Below, in pieces: positions 18,530-26,164 of a stretch of 64,000 bases of DNA (positions within the stretch are counted from its first letter, which is position 1; every line of letters begins with the position of its first letter). Source of the DNA: an uncultured Eubacteriales bacterium (GTDB lineage: Bacteria; Bacillota; Clostridia; Lachnospirales; Lachnospiraceae); assembly GCA_900548855.1 (NCBI GenBank), contig URMF01000011.1, forward strand, positions 1-64,000, given 5' to 3'. A program made the translations under genes and the position numbers. Under the pieces are notes generated by a model, which worked only from the letters and a program-made list of their open reading frames with translations, searched no databases and had not been told where the DNA came from.

Positions 18530-19205
18530 TGTACGCCTCCTCATGTAACTTTAATCTTCCATCCTCCATATAGACAATACGACCTGCCCGCTGTGCCACC
18601 TGATTATCATGCGTGACAATCAATATTGTTTTGCCCTCTTTATTTAATCCCGTCAAAATATCCAGCAACTCCATGCCGTTACGTTTGTCCAGTGCCCCCG
18701 TCGGCTCATCTGCCAGTATCAGTTCATTCCCAGACACCAACGCTCTGGCAATCGCACATCTCTGCTGTTGTCCCCCGGACAGTTTAGAAGGTCTTTTTTT
18801 CGCCAGTTCCTCTATTCCCATCCATTCCAGCACCTGCATAACCTTTCTTCTTCGCACCCTTTGCGATACATTTTGTATACATAAAGGCAGTTCCACATTC
18901 TCATATACTGTGTACTGATTCAGCAGAGCAAAATTCTGAAATACAAACCCTATATGTTCCCTGCGGAACTTGTGCAGCTTTTGTCCCTTAAGCGCATGCA
19001 CCGGGATATCCTCAAAATAATACTCTCCTGACTGAAAGGTATCCATACCGCTAATCACATTTAAAAGAGTGGTTTTCCCCGAACCGGATGTTCCCATTAC
19101 CGCCAACATTTCTCCTTGTTCCATTGTCAACGACACCTTATCCAGTGCTTTTACTTCACTATCTCCGGTTCCGTATATTTTCATTACATTTTTTAATACA
19201 ATCAT
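18519..19205 (-). CDS. MacB/LolD-type ABC transporter ATPase
   Basis: A 228-residue ATPase with Walker A GTSGSGKTT, Q-loop FVFQNFALL, signature LSGGQQQRCAIARAL, Walker B LILADEPTGALD and switch IVTHDN. The family works with FtsX-like permeases in peptide or lipoprotein extrusion rather than classical import. Its ATG overlaps the upstream permease stop (ATGA, 4 bp) and its 3' end overlaps the lipoprotein start, giving tight coupling. Motifs are complete, so it should be active. Confidence 0.93.
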   Translation of the reverse strand: MIVLKNVMKIYGTGDSEVKALDKVSLTMEQGEMLAVMGTSGSGKTTLLNVISGMDTFQSGEYYFEDIPVHALKGQKLHKFRREHIGFVFQNFALLNQYTVYENVELPLCIQNVSQRVRRRKVMQVLEWMGIEELAKKRPSKLSGGQQQRCAIARALVSGNELILADEPTGALDKRNGMELLDILTGLNKEGKTILIVTHDNQVAQRAGRIVYMEDGRLKLHEEAYSEK

Positions 19206-20458
19206 GTATCATAACCCCCCATTAATTCCACTGGTGTCTGCCTTACCAGCCACAGTATCGGTATAAAAGCAGCCACACCTGCAAGCACCATCCCAACGAA
19301 AAAGGCAGTTCCCACTGTATGCTGCAAATATATCCCTCTGCCACTCTGCCAGCTCACAATACCATAACTGTCAAAATATTTCTGTAAGATAAAATAGCCT
19401 AAAACAACCGCAGACCCATATGCGGCAATCATTTTCAGCAGATTTTCTCCAAGGAGAAGCAGAATAAAATCCCTGGTGGAAGCACCATTTGCATAAAATA
19501 TTCCAAAATACTTTGTATTATCTAAAATGTCCGCCATCTGAGTACACATCAATATAATCAGAATTGCCATTCCTATAAAATACAGCATCCGTATTGTGAC
19601 ACAGATAACCTTTGCATTTTTCTGTTCTCTCGCTTCGATGACTTCGGAAAGAACGGCATAATTTGCTGTAAGCCCATACTTTTCTGCCAGTCTTTTAATT
19701 TTCTTTTCCGTTTCTTTCAGCTCATAGCCCTTTTTTACCGTGTAGGTTATCCTTGGTGATGAGACTTCTGGAATTATCGCAATCGCCAGATTATCCAGCT
19801 CCACCATATAATCCATCTGCAAAATTCCATCTGCACCATATATATTTTCATCCAGCCACTTTGAATCCTCTTCTAATATGCCAGCCACACAAAAATGACA
19901 GGTCTCTTCTCCTATCACCATTTCATAGACCGTACCCACTGGAATATCCGAATAGGAGCTGCCCAGATACAGCAGCACCTCATTCTCTGTCACCTCACAC
20001 TCAGCCGGCTCTCTGCCCTCCTGCAGCTTCATTCTGCATATGGAGGCTGCCTCCGGATTCATAAAAAGCATCCAAAACTCTGTACCTTCATTCTGCTCCA
20101 GTTCATTCTGCCGTTTTATCAGTTCCTCAAAGCACGGAGAACCATTTCCACCCATGCCACAGTCCCCTATGCCGGTAACCTCCTCCATTTCCGAAACCTC
20201 TTTTATAAACTGCATCAAATCTGCTTCCTTCTCAAACCCAAAGGAATCTCCTGTCAGATTCAGCCCCCCTGCCTGACCGGTTCCTCCATTCATCCATTCT
20301 TCACAGGCAATTCTTCCCTGTCTGGTATACTGATAAGAAAATACAGAAAATAGCACTAATAAGGAAGCAAACAGACAAAGAAAGAACGTCACCATGCAGA
20401 TAAATAATCTTTGCACGGCCCGCTGTGCGGCAAACCTACATATTGTTTTTAGCTTCAT
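19202..20458 (-). CDS. FtsX-like ABC permease
   Basis: A 418-residue permease. One N-terminal helix (about 19-42) is followed by a large extracytoplasmic domain of about 230 residues and three C-terminal helices (about 288-310, 335-358 and 385-408). The final sequence WLVRQTPVELMGGY matches the xxxPxxxL motif at the end of FtsX/MacB permeases. GGTGQAGG and GMGGNGSP Gly-rich stretches lie in the external domain. It pairs with the ATPase encoded immediately downstream and the second permease upstream. Confidence 0.85.
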   Translation of the reverse strand: MKLKTICRFAAQRAVQRLFICMVTFFLCLFASLLVLFSVFSYQYTRQGRIACEEWMNGGTGQAGGLNLTGDSFGFEKEADLMQFIKEVSEMEEVTGIGDCGMGGNGSPCFEELIKRQNELEQNEGTEFWMLFMNPEAASICRMKLQEGREPAECEVTENEVLLYLGSSYSDIPVGTVYEMVIGEETCHFCVAGILEEDSKWLDENIYGADGILQMDYMVELDNLAIAIIPEVSSPRITYTVKKGYELKETEKKIKRLAEKYGLTANYAVLSEVIEAREQKNAKVICVTIRMLYFIGMAILIILMCTQMADILDNTKYFGIFYANGASTRDFILLLLGENLLKMIAAYGSAVVLGYFILQKYFDSYGIVSWQSGRGIYLQHTVGTAFFVGMVLAGVAAFIPILWLVRQTPVELMGGYDT

Positions 20459-20473
20459 CCTTCCACCTACCTT

Positions 20474-21625
20474 TTATAAAGACCGCATTCCCTCGGCAGG
20501 AGTAGTATGAAGCACTGTGTAAAAAGGCCATACCATAGAAGCTGCCACAACTGCCGCCGCAGAGAGACCCAAATGACATATATTATCTCCCATGTACTTC
20601 CACTTAAGCCAGTTATCCTGTGTGACAACCATCCGGAAACCCCAAAATATCACATCTAAAAACACGGAAATTCCCACCATCACACATATATCCTTAAGCA
20701 AAACAACCGATATTCCTCCCAATGTGCCGCCCAGTGCCTTACGTACCACCAGTTCCTTTTTTTTTCTCTTAATCCAGACGGAAGAAACCATATAACACGC
20801 ACACAGACAAAATGCAAACAGTACCGAGACAATGCCGCGGTTTACCTGCGCCACGACATAAGACATTACTTCTCCCTCTCCTGACTCCTGCTCTGTATAC
20901 TCTTCAGACACTGTATAATACTGTTTATCTCCAATCTGATATAACCAATCTGCCAGCTCTGCAAAGCTTTCTTCCACTCCTATACCATTACTTCCATAGG
21001 ACACTGTAAATTCCGCAAATTCCCCCTCCATAAGTCTTCTGTCAATCTCCCGCTGTTCCTGTCTTTCCATACAATCATAAAACAAAAACAGCCTGTCATC
21101 TGCGCCGCTCCCTGTTATATCTTTAAGAATTCCTATTACCTCATATGATTTTCCATCTACTACAAGTCTTCTGTTTTTCTCCTGCTGCTGCGTGTACATA
21201 AGCAGCCCGCATCCGATTACAACACAGCTGCGGTGATGTACCCTCTCCGCCTCCGTAGGAAAATGTCCCTCTTCTATCATTTCCGGATAAGGCTCTGTCT
21301 GTTTCAAGACAACATCGGCATTCATTTTTATCATGGCATCCCCAATACAAAAGTCATAATCCGACAATATGACATTTCCCTTTTCCAACTCCAGGGTTTC
21401 CGTTTCAAAGCCCCGAAATCTCTGGATAGCTCTCTCCTCTCCCATTGAATAGGTATACCGATAGTATGTTTTATACTGTTCTTTTTCCATCTGTTCTGCT
21501 GCCTCATTTTGTGCATTTTGAAGCTGTATACCTCTGATTACTATAAAAAATGTCAGGGTAAATGTAAGTATCATTAATAAACTGGCTGGTTTATCATGAA
21601 TAACATAGGTATCCTTTTCTTTCAT
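20474..21625 (-). CDS. Second FtsX-like ABC permease
   Basis: About 383 residues with the same fold as its neighbour: an N-terminal helix (ILTFTLTFFIVIRG), an external MacB-like domain (about 35-265) and three C-terminal helices, ending YTVLHTTPAEGMRSL. The cytoplasmic loop KRKKKELVVRKALGGT is the FtsX-type coupling motif. I chose the ATG at 21625, with GGGAGGG six nt upstream; the ATG 12 bp further back overlaps that site. With the other permease it likely forms a heterodimer driven by the shared ATPase. Confidence 0.85.
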   Translation of the reverse strand: MKEKDTYVIHDKPASLLMILTFTLTFFIVIRGIQLQNAQNEAAEQMEKEQYKTYYRYTYSMGEERAIQRFRGFETETLELEKGNVILSDYDFCIGDAMIKMNADVVLKQTEPYPEMIEEGHFPTEAERVHHRSCVVIGCGLLMYTQQQEKNRRLVVDGKSYEVIGILKDITGSGADDRLFLFYDCMERQEQREIDRRLMEGEFAEFTVSYGSNGIGVEESFAELADWLYQIGDKQYYTVSEEYTEQESGEGEVMSYVVAQVNRGIVSVLFAFCLCACYMVSSVWIKRKKKELVVRKALGGTLGGISVVLLKDICVMVGISVFLDVIFWGFRMVVTQDNWLKWKYMGDNICHLGLSAAAVVAASMVWPFYTVLHTTPAEGMRSL

Positions 21626-21688
21626 GTGCCCTCCCATATAGTATCCGGCTTCTCTGAAAAAAACAGAATTTTCATCCGGACAAAATAT

Positions 21689-21732
21689 AAGAATGGATAT
21701 TATAAATGCCCATATTCATATTACCCATTCTT
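21689..21732 (-). terminator. Hairpin between secreted-protein gene and permease gene
   Basis: AAGAATGG(G)TAATAT pairs with ATAATATCCATTCTT across a 14-nt loop. The tail is ATATTTTGTC, only partly U-rich. It could be a leaky terminator that lowers transporter expression relative to the secreted protein, or an mRNA-stability element. Confidence 0.5.
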
Positions 21733-21739
21733 ATTCATA

Positions 21740-22159
21740 TCACTTTACAGAAACAGTATCACTTTTTTCGCTAAATCCATTTAACTTTACACTAATGTTA
21801 ATCTTCTTGCTCGTCGTAGAACCTGTAGTTGCTTTTACCGTTGTCTTATAACGGTTTAACTTCACACTGGCCTTATTTGTTTTTGATGAGCCGGTACCCA
21901 CTTTGAAATATCCTTCTCCTGCATCCCGATGCGAGCCAACCAACCCTCCACCATAACTATACGGATTTATATATTTTTCGATTTTTACCGGTTTTTTTAT
22001 ATCTACAACCTTATTCCTAACAATATTTGCACTCCCCCATATCTTTGCGTCACTGTTTCCGGATGTCAGATATGTAGATGCCGCCGCCTGCGCTGTTACT
22101 ACCGAAGTCATCACCAATAATAATACTCCAAACGCAATAACTACTGTTCTTAATTTCAT
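21740..22159 (-). CDS. Small secreted basic protein, possible cargo of the ABC cassette
   Basis: A 139-residue precursor. The ATG at 22159 has AGGAGG upstream; an earlier in-frame ATG would place that site inside the coding sequence. MKLRTVVIAFGVLLLVMTSV...AQAAA is a clear signal peptide with an AXA-type cleavage site near residue 26. The mature part is about 113 residues, cysteine-free and rich in Gly, Ser, Thr and Lys (YSYGGGLVGSH, TVKATTGSTTSKK). It is the first gene of the cassette behind a good promoter and is followed by a hairpin. A bacteriocin-like or cell-surface role is conceivable. I do not recognise the family, and the match to lactococcin-972-type proteins is too weak to claim. 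Confidence 0.7.
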   Translation of the reverse strand: MKLRTVVIAFGVLLLVMTSVVTAQAAASTYLTSGNSDAKIWGSANIVRNKVVDIKKPVKIEKYINPYSYGGGLVGSHRDAGEGYFKVGTGSSKTNKASVKLNRYKTTVKATTGSTTSKKINISVKLNGFSEKSDTVSVK

Positions 22160-22231
22160 TTTTTTCCTCCTTTTCATCTGGTCTGAATATAAACTAACTT
22201 GTGAAAATCAGTCCATTAATTTTATGTATAG

Positions 22232-22260
22232 AGTTTATCATCTATAACCGGCATTGTCAA
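22232..22260 (-). promoter_or_regulatory. Promoter of the secreted-protein/ABC cassette
   Basis: TTGACA (22260-22255), a 17-bp spacer and TAAACT (22237-22232) on the minus strand, about 70 bp upstream of the secreted-protein start. Confidence 0.75.
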
Positions 22261-22293
22261 TAGTTTTTCATCGTTTGTCGTTTTACATAATTT

Positions 22294-22327
22294 CAAAAAA
22301 CAGACCTGCTCTTTCACAGGTCTGTTT
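22294..22327 (-). terminator. Terminator after HD-domain gene
   Basis: AAACAGACCTG and CAGGTCTGTTT form a perfect stem followed by TTTTTT on the minus strand, just after the HD-domain stop codon. It separates this gene from the cassette promoter. Confidence 0.85.
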
Positions 22328-22341
22328 ACACATTTTTTCGC

Positions 22342-22878
22342 TCATTCGTTTAATTTCCAAAATATTCCCAGATACTGCCGTTCCACTTCATCAAATGGAA
22401 CAAATCCTTCCGAAAAGCGGCTTTTCATCTCCGGCTCTTCCCTGTCGGAGGATTCACTTAACAATTCCCGCAAATCAAAATAAAGCATATCCTCGTCTAT
22501 CACCTTTACCAGCACTGCCTCTGCTTCCGTTAACGGACTGCCAAGATATTTTCCATAAATAATATCCAGCATCCTCTGTTCCAGTTCCCGATAAGCCGGC
22601 ATAGATTTTTTAAAGGGACCCGGTACATCTGAAAGATATGCTTCACTGGCATCATGTAACAGACAGGCAAGACGCACCCGTCTGCTATAGCCCCTTGCCT
22701 CTGCCTCCATTGCACAATTTATACAATGCTGCCCAACAGAGAAAAAATGCTTTACATGTCCGTTTCCTCTACATATCAGGGACAGGGCATGAGCAATATC
22801 TTCAATGTAAATCTTATCCGCTTCCGGTTGTAACGGATAAAAATGGATTCCGCTATAGGTTGTAATATAGTCTGACAT
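22342..22878 (-). CDS. HD-domain phosphohydrolase (YfbR-like)
   Basis: A 178-residue HD-superfamily protein. Metal-ligand motifs are His in VKHFFSVGQHC (near residue 45), HD in LLHDASEAYLSDVPGP (near 74-75) and Asp in VIDEDMLYFDL (near 130). This pattern matches HD hydrolases acting on deoxynucleoside monophosphates or related nucleotides. The substrate cannot be set from sequence. It stands between the rplL terminator and its own terminator, probably a monocistronic unit; the ribosome site is weak. Confidence 0.85.
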   Translation of the reverse strand: MSDYITTYSGIHFYPLQPEADKIYIEDIAHALSLICRGNGHVKHFFSVGQHCINCAMEAEARGYSRRVRLACLLHDASEAYLSDVPGPFKKSMPAYRELEQRMLDIIYGKYLGSPLTEAEAVLVKVIDEDMLYFDLRELLSESSDREEPEMKSRFSEGFVPFDEVERQYLGIFWKLNE

Positions 22879-22967
22879 GTATCTAATAATCCTCTCTTTA
22901 TAAAGAAGCTCCCTTCTGATTCAAACAATACCTCGCTTCCAGCTCGGTGTCGCAACGCTCGCCAAAT

Positions 22968-23073
22968 AAAAGTGCTAACGCACTTTTCTAAGATAATAAA
23001 AAAGCACAGTCCGGAATGCAAGCATTCCATTCTGCACTTTTTTATTATCTTAACAAAAGCACTTCGTGCTTTT
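22968..23073. repeat. Nested and flanking palindromes around the rplL terminator
   Basis: Three hairpins sit in about 105 bp. AAAAGTGC-TAAC-GCACTTTT (22968-22987) lies on one side and AAAAGCAC-TTC-GTGCTTTT (23055-23073) on the other; the large terminator stem lies between them. All three arms share the AAAAGTGC/GCACTTTT core, so arms can also pair with each other. This looks like a small composite element and could be a repetitive palindromic unit. Confidence 0.55.
22989..23052 (-). terminator. rplJL terminator
   Basis: A long stem, AAGATAATAAAAAAGTGC pairing with GTGCTTTTTTATTATCTT, encloses GGAATGC/GCATTCC. It is followed on the minus strand by U-rich sequence. It lies about 50 bp after the rplL stop codon. 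Confidence 0.8.
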
Positions 23074-23097
23074 GCTTGGCTCACTGTTCTGCGCAGA

Positions 23098-23469
23098 TTA
23101 CTTTAATGTAACCTTAGCACCTTCAGCCTCTAACTTAGTCTTAATATCCTCAGCCTCTGCCTTAGAAGCACCCTCTTTAACAACCTTAGGAGCTCCGTCA
23201 ACAACTTCCTTAGCTTCCTTAAGACCTAAACCAGTTACCTCACGAACAACCTTGATAACCTTAACCTTATTAGCGCCAACCTCTGTTAACTCTACATCAA
23301 ACTCATCCTTCTCAGCAGCTGCTTCTCCGCCTGCTGCTCCACCTGCCGCTACAACTGCAACACCTGCTGCAGCAGATACGCCAAACTCTTCCTCACAAGC
23401 CTTTACTAAATCGTTTAACTCTAAAACACTTAACTTCTTAATCTCTTCGATAAATTCCTGAGTAGTCAT
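23098..23469 (-). CDS. rplL: 50S ribosomal protein L7/L12
   Basis: The 123-residue stalk protein that recruits translation factors. The N-terminal dimerisation helices (FIEEIKKLSVLELNDLVKAC) lead to an Ala/Gly hinge (VAVVAAGGAAGGEAAAE) and the C-terminal factor-binding domain (KVIKVVREVTGLGLKEAK, ending EAEGAKVTLK). GGAGGAATTAGAATA precedes the ATG. It is 72 bp downstream of rplJ and followed by a strong terminator, so rpoBC is not part of this transcript. Confidence 0.98.
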   Translation of the reverse strand: MTTQEFIEEIKKLSVLELNDLVKACEEEFGVSAAAGVAVVAAGGAAGGEAAAEKDEFDVELTEVGANKVKVIKVVREVTGLGLKEAKEVVDGAPKVVKEGASKAEAEDIKTKLEAEGAKVTLK

Positions 23470-23541
23470 TATTCTAATTCCTCCATTAATTAATATTTGA
23501 TGATAACATCATTCTACACTATGTTACAAAGGATATAAATC

Positions 23542-24042
23542 CTATGCCTCTGCTGCACCATCCTGCTGCTCTGCAATCTGCTTGATAACTCTTGCAAAGT
23601 TTGCGATTGGTGACTGGATACTTCCAAGGAACTTGGAAAGCAACTCTTCTCTTGAAGGGATGCTGGAAATGGTCTTGATGCCGGCCTGGTCATAGTAGGT
23701 TCCCTCAACAACACCAGCTTTAATCTCCAATGCTTCTGCCTCTTTTGCAAATTTAGCAAGAATTCTTGCTGGAGCAGTTGCATCTGTCTTAGAGATAGCG
23801 ATTGCATTCGGTCCTTCCAAATCATCCTTTAAAGATTCAAATTCTGTGCCTTCAATTGCAAAACGTACCATCGTGTTCTTATATACCTTGTATATAACAC
23901 CGGCTTCTCTTAACTCCTTACGAAGTCTGGTATCCTGTTCTACAGTAAGACCACGATAGTCAACTATTACAGCTGATTGTGCATCCTGAAGCTGAGCTTT
24001 AATCTCTTCAACAATTGGTTGCTTTAATTCAATCTTTGCCAT
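23542..24042 (-). CDS. rplJ: 50S ribosomal protein L10
   Basis: 166 residues. It begins MAKIELKQPIVEEIKAQL and contains VIVDYRGLTVEQDTRLRKELR and YKVYKNTMVRFA, typical of L10, which holds L7/L12 dimers on the ribosome. AAGGAGG precedes the ATG. It is headed by an L10 leader and a dedicated promoter. The rplK-rplA genes often found upstream are absent here; a divergent gene occupies that side. Confidence 0.98.
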   Translation of the reverse strand: MAKIELKQPIVEEIKAQLQDAQSAVIVDYRGLTVEQDTRLRKELREAGVIYKVYKNTMVRFAIEGTEFESLKDDLEGPNAIAISKTDATAPARILAKFAKEAEALEIKAGVVEGTYYDQAGIKTISSIPSREELLSKFLGSIQSPIANFARVIKQIAEQQDGAAEA

Positions 24043-24118
24043 CGTTTCTGCGCCTCCTTATTATATTAATGACTGCGCGATATCGAACCTTTTCTATCTT
24101 ACGACTCTTTAAGCTTTC

Positions 24119-24231
24119 ATAAAAAAAGCTCCATGTCCAAAGACATAGAGCGAAACGTCATTCATACGATTCTTCCTCGGTAGGCGCTGCGCTTACACCA
24201 AATGGTACCTACTGTCTTCGGCAGTTCATCG
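24119..24231 (-). ncRNA. Ribosomal protein L10 leader with attenuator hairpin
   Basis: The minus strand carries GGTGTAAGCGCAGCGCCTACCGAGGA within a two-part stem (written as GGTGTAAGCGC plus GCCTACCGAGGA), the signature of the Firmicutes L10 leader. It is followed by GCTCTATGTC/GACATGGAGC and a run of at least seven U at 24120-24127, a terminator hairpin. L10-L12 binding would be expected to cause early termination, giving autoregulation of rplJL. The known family is the Rfam L10 leader. Confidence 0.88.
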
Positions 24232-24237
24232 CTAGAT

Positions 24238-24266
24238 ACTTTAACATACAACACATAAAGTGTCAA
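24238..24266 (-). promoter_or_regulatory. rplJL promoter
   Basis: TTGACA (24266-24261), a 17-bp spacer and TAAAGT (24243-24238) on the minus strand, placing the start at the beginning of the L10 leader. Confidence 0.8.
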
Positions 24267-24322
24267 GCATTTTTTACTAAAATAAATGATACATATTTGT
24301 ATAATATTCTACTTTTTTATAC

Positions 24323-24351
24323 TAGACATGATTTTTTTTCTATATTATAAT
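24323..24351 (+). promoter_or_regulatory. Promoter of the FliD-like gene
   Basis: TAGACA (24323-24328), a 17-bp spacer rich in T and a perfect TATAAT (24346-24351). It is divergent from the rplJL promoter and about 90 bp upstream of the coding start. Confidence 0.7.
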
Positions 24352-24444
24352 AAAGATAATTATATCTTAATCAGCTTCAAAGGATTGAACTGATTTTATG
24401 ATTTTCGGTTAAGGCTTATTTTTCCAGGGAAGGAGGTAAATAAT

Positions 24445-25707
24445 ATGCTGAATCTGAATAACGTCTATAATTATTATGGTTCACAGGTAATCGCTCCCAA
24501 AAGCGACCGGTCTGCTTCTCACAAAAAAGACGATTTAAAAACAATTTACAATAACATGGTTAAGCAAAATCAGCATTCTCCATTATATAAGTTTACCTTC
24601 TCTGATGCAACCCAGGCCTATGCTATCGGTATTAAGGAGGCTGCCATGGCTTTAGAATCCGAAAGCAGATTATTGGGCGGACAGGAGGATACTGTATTCG
24701 CGCAAATGACTGCCGTATCCGATAATGAAAATATTGTTTATGCCATTTTAAATGATTCCGAAGCAAAAGACCTTCCCGAAAAGCTCTCCATACAGGTTGA
24801 TACATTAGCCAGGGGGCAAACCAACGTAGGCACTTATCTTCCTGCAGGGGAAACCATGTTTCCTGCCGGAGATTATTCCTTTGGCATTGCAGTGGGACAT
24901 AACAAATACACATTTCAGCTTACCGTACACAATGGTGATACGAACCAGGAGCTTCAACGCAATCTTGCCACCTCCATTAACGAAAATAATATCGGGGTAC
25001 GGGCAAGTATCCGGAATAACCGCGTAGACGGAACCTGCGCTTTTGTACTCCGTTCAGAGGCAACAGGCTTGCCAAAGAATGACGACTTATTTTTCCGGTT
25101 TGATGAGACCTACCTGGAAAATGATATAACAAGCCTGTTAGGTATTGACAACATTAATGAAACACCCTCCAACGCAGAATTTTACATCAACGATACCATG
25201 CATACCTCAATCAGCAACCGAATCTCTATCAACCACTCCATTGATATTGATTTGCTCTCCACCAGTGAAGAACCGGTCAATGTTTATTTAGTTCCGGATG
25301 AGGAAAAAATATCCGATAAGCTGACGGATTTTATAAATTCTTACAACCAGCTGATTGATATTGCAAGAAACAGCTCCAGCCAAAAGGGAGCCACCAAGCT
25401 TTTCCGGGATATTACAGGTATTGCCAGACGCAACCAGAAGGCTTTGGAAACCGCAGGGCTTACAGTTGATGAAAACGGCTATATGAACCGCTCCAGCGAG
25501 GCCGACAGCGCACAAATACAGTCTTTATTTGACGAAGAGCTTTCTAATTTCCGGAAGGATATCAAACGGACAACAGATAAAATGACCCTGAATCCTCTGC
25601 ATTATATTGACAAAATTGTAGTTACCTACCCAAATACAACTGGAACCTATCCAAATCCCTATATTCCGTCAAAATATTCCGGACTTTTATTTAACGATTA
25701 TGCATAG
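24445..25707 (+). CDS. FliD-like (flagellar filament cap-type) protein, orphan
   Basis: 420 residues, with AGGAGGT eight nt before the ATG. No signal peptide. The central part (FQLTVHNGDTNQELQRNLA...SINENNIGVRASI, near 155-190) resembles the FliD repeat in which a dLa-xx-IN-xx-GVxAsi pattern recurs. The C-terminal part has FliD-like helices (KLTDFINSYNQLIDIA, near 293; AGLTVDENGYMNR, near 345), followed by LFDEELSNFRKDIKR. The match is to the fold pattern of hook-associated protein 2; no flagellar gene is nearby. It could be a remnant of a flagellar gene set or an unrelated surface assembly protein. It is one of only two convincing plus-strand genes and shares a terminator with the convergent gene. 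Confidence 0.65.
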   Translation: MLNLNNVYNYYGSQVIAPKSDRSASHKKDDLKTIYNNMVKQNQHSPLYKFTFSDATQAYAIGIKEAAMALESESRLLGGQEDTVFAQMTAVSDNENIVYAILNDSEAKDLPEKLSIQVDTLARGQTNVGTYLPAGETMFPAGDYSFGIAVGHNKYTFQLTVHNGDTNQELQRNLATSINENNIGVRASIRNNRVDGTCAFVLRSEATGLPKNDDLFFRFDETYLENDITSLLGIDNINETPSNAEFYINDTMHTSISNRISINHSIDIDLLSTSEEPVNVYLVPDEEKISDKLTDFINSYNQLIDIARNSSSQKGATKLFRDITGIARRNQKALETAGLTVDENGYMNRSSEADSAQIQSLFDEELSNFRKDIKRTTDKMTLNPLHYIDKIVVTYPNTTGTYPNPYIPSKYSGLLFNDYA

Positions 25708-25750
25708 GAAGCCTACATATTAACATATCTTCACAATTAAAACAATGCTT

Positions 25751-25799
25751 TCGAGGCTGCCACAGCAACATCCTGATATGGCAGCCTCCCTTTTATTTT
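25751..25799 (+). terminator. Terminator of the FliD-like gene
   Basis: GAGGCTGCC and GGCAGCCTC form a perfect 9-bp stem followed by CCTTTTATTTT on the plus strand. The opposing gene ends inside its tail, and the hairpin could also act on the minus strand. Confidence 0.85.
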
Positions 25800-26163
25800 A
25801 CTCCACCACCTGTTTTGCAGCTAAATCCAGCCTGTTAAGAAACGGAAGAAAATCGGTTTCCAGACAATCAGCCACCATTAATGTATCTCCTCCGCTCAAT
25901 GAGTTTCCCAAATTCTTAACCGCATTAATCATTGATTTTTTATCGATATAACTGCCCTTTTCATTAATCAGGGACATACATTGGTTAAATACTTCAATCT
26001 CCCAGTTAATTCCGTTAATCACATCATTTAAAAATGTATTGGTATCCTCCTGCCCTTCCGTTCTCAATTCCTCAATTAGAATCTGCAGCGCCGGAATCAG
26101 GTTATCACTGTAAGTAATCAGTTCTTTTAACACTTCCCGCTGAAGCTGTTCTCTTTCTTCCAT
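25798..26163 (-). CDS. All-helical soluble protein of unknown function
   Basis: 121 residues with no signal or membrane segment. It is predicted mostly alpha-helical (LQREVLKELITYSDNLIPALQILIEELR and similar stretches), acidic, with a single Gly-rich break (NSLSGGD near 90). It starts one base after the stop of the upstream CmpB-type gene, so the pair is one operon. No family recognised. It may be a soluble partner of the membrane protein. Confidence 0.65.
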   Translation of the reverse strand: MEEREQLQREVLKELITYSDNLIPALQILIEELRTEGQEDTNTFLNDVINGINWEIEVFNQCMSLINEKGSYIDKKSMINAVKNLGNSLSGGDTLMVADCLETDFLPFLNRLDLAAKQVVE

Positions 26164-26164
26164 G

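Noticed and set aside
21740..22159. Assignment of the secreted protein as a lactococcin-972-type bacteriocin
   Set aside because: Signal peptide and exporter context fit, but the mature sequence lacks a convincing match, and the usual single large permease is replaced by two FtsX-type permeases.
22776..23084. A 102-codon minus-strand frame between rplL and the HD gene
   Set aside because: It runs through the rplL terminator palindromes and into the HD gene in another frame; no ribosome site and no coding character.
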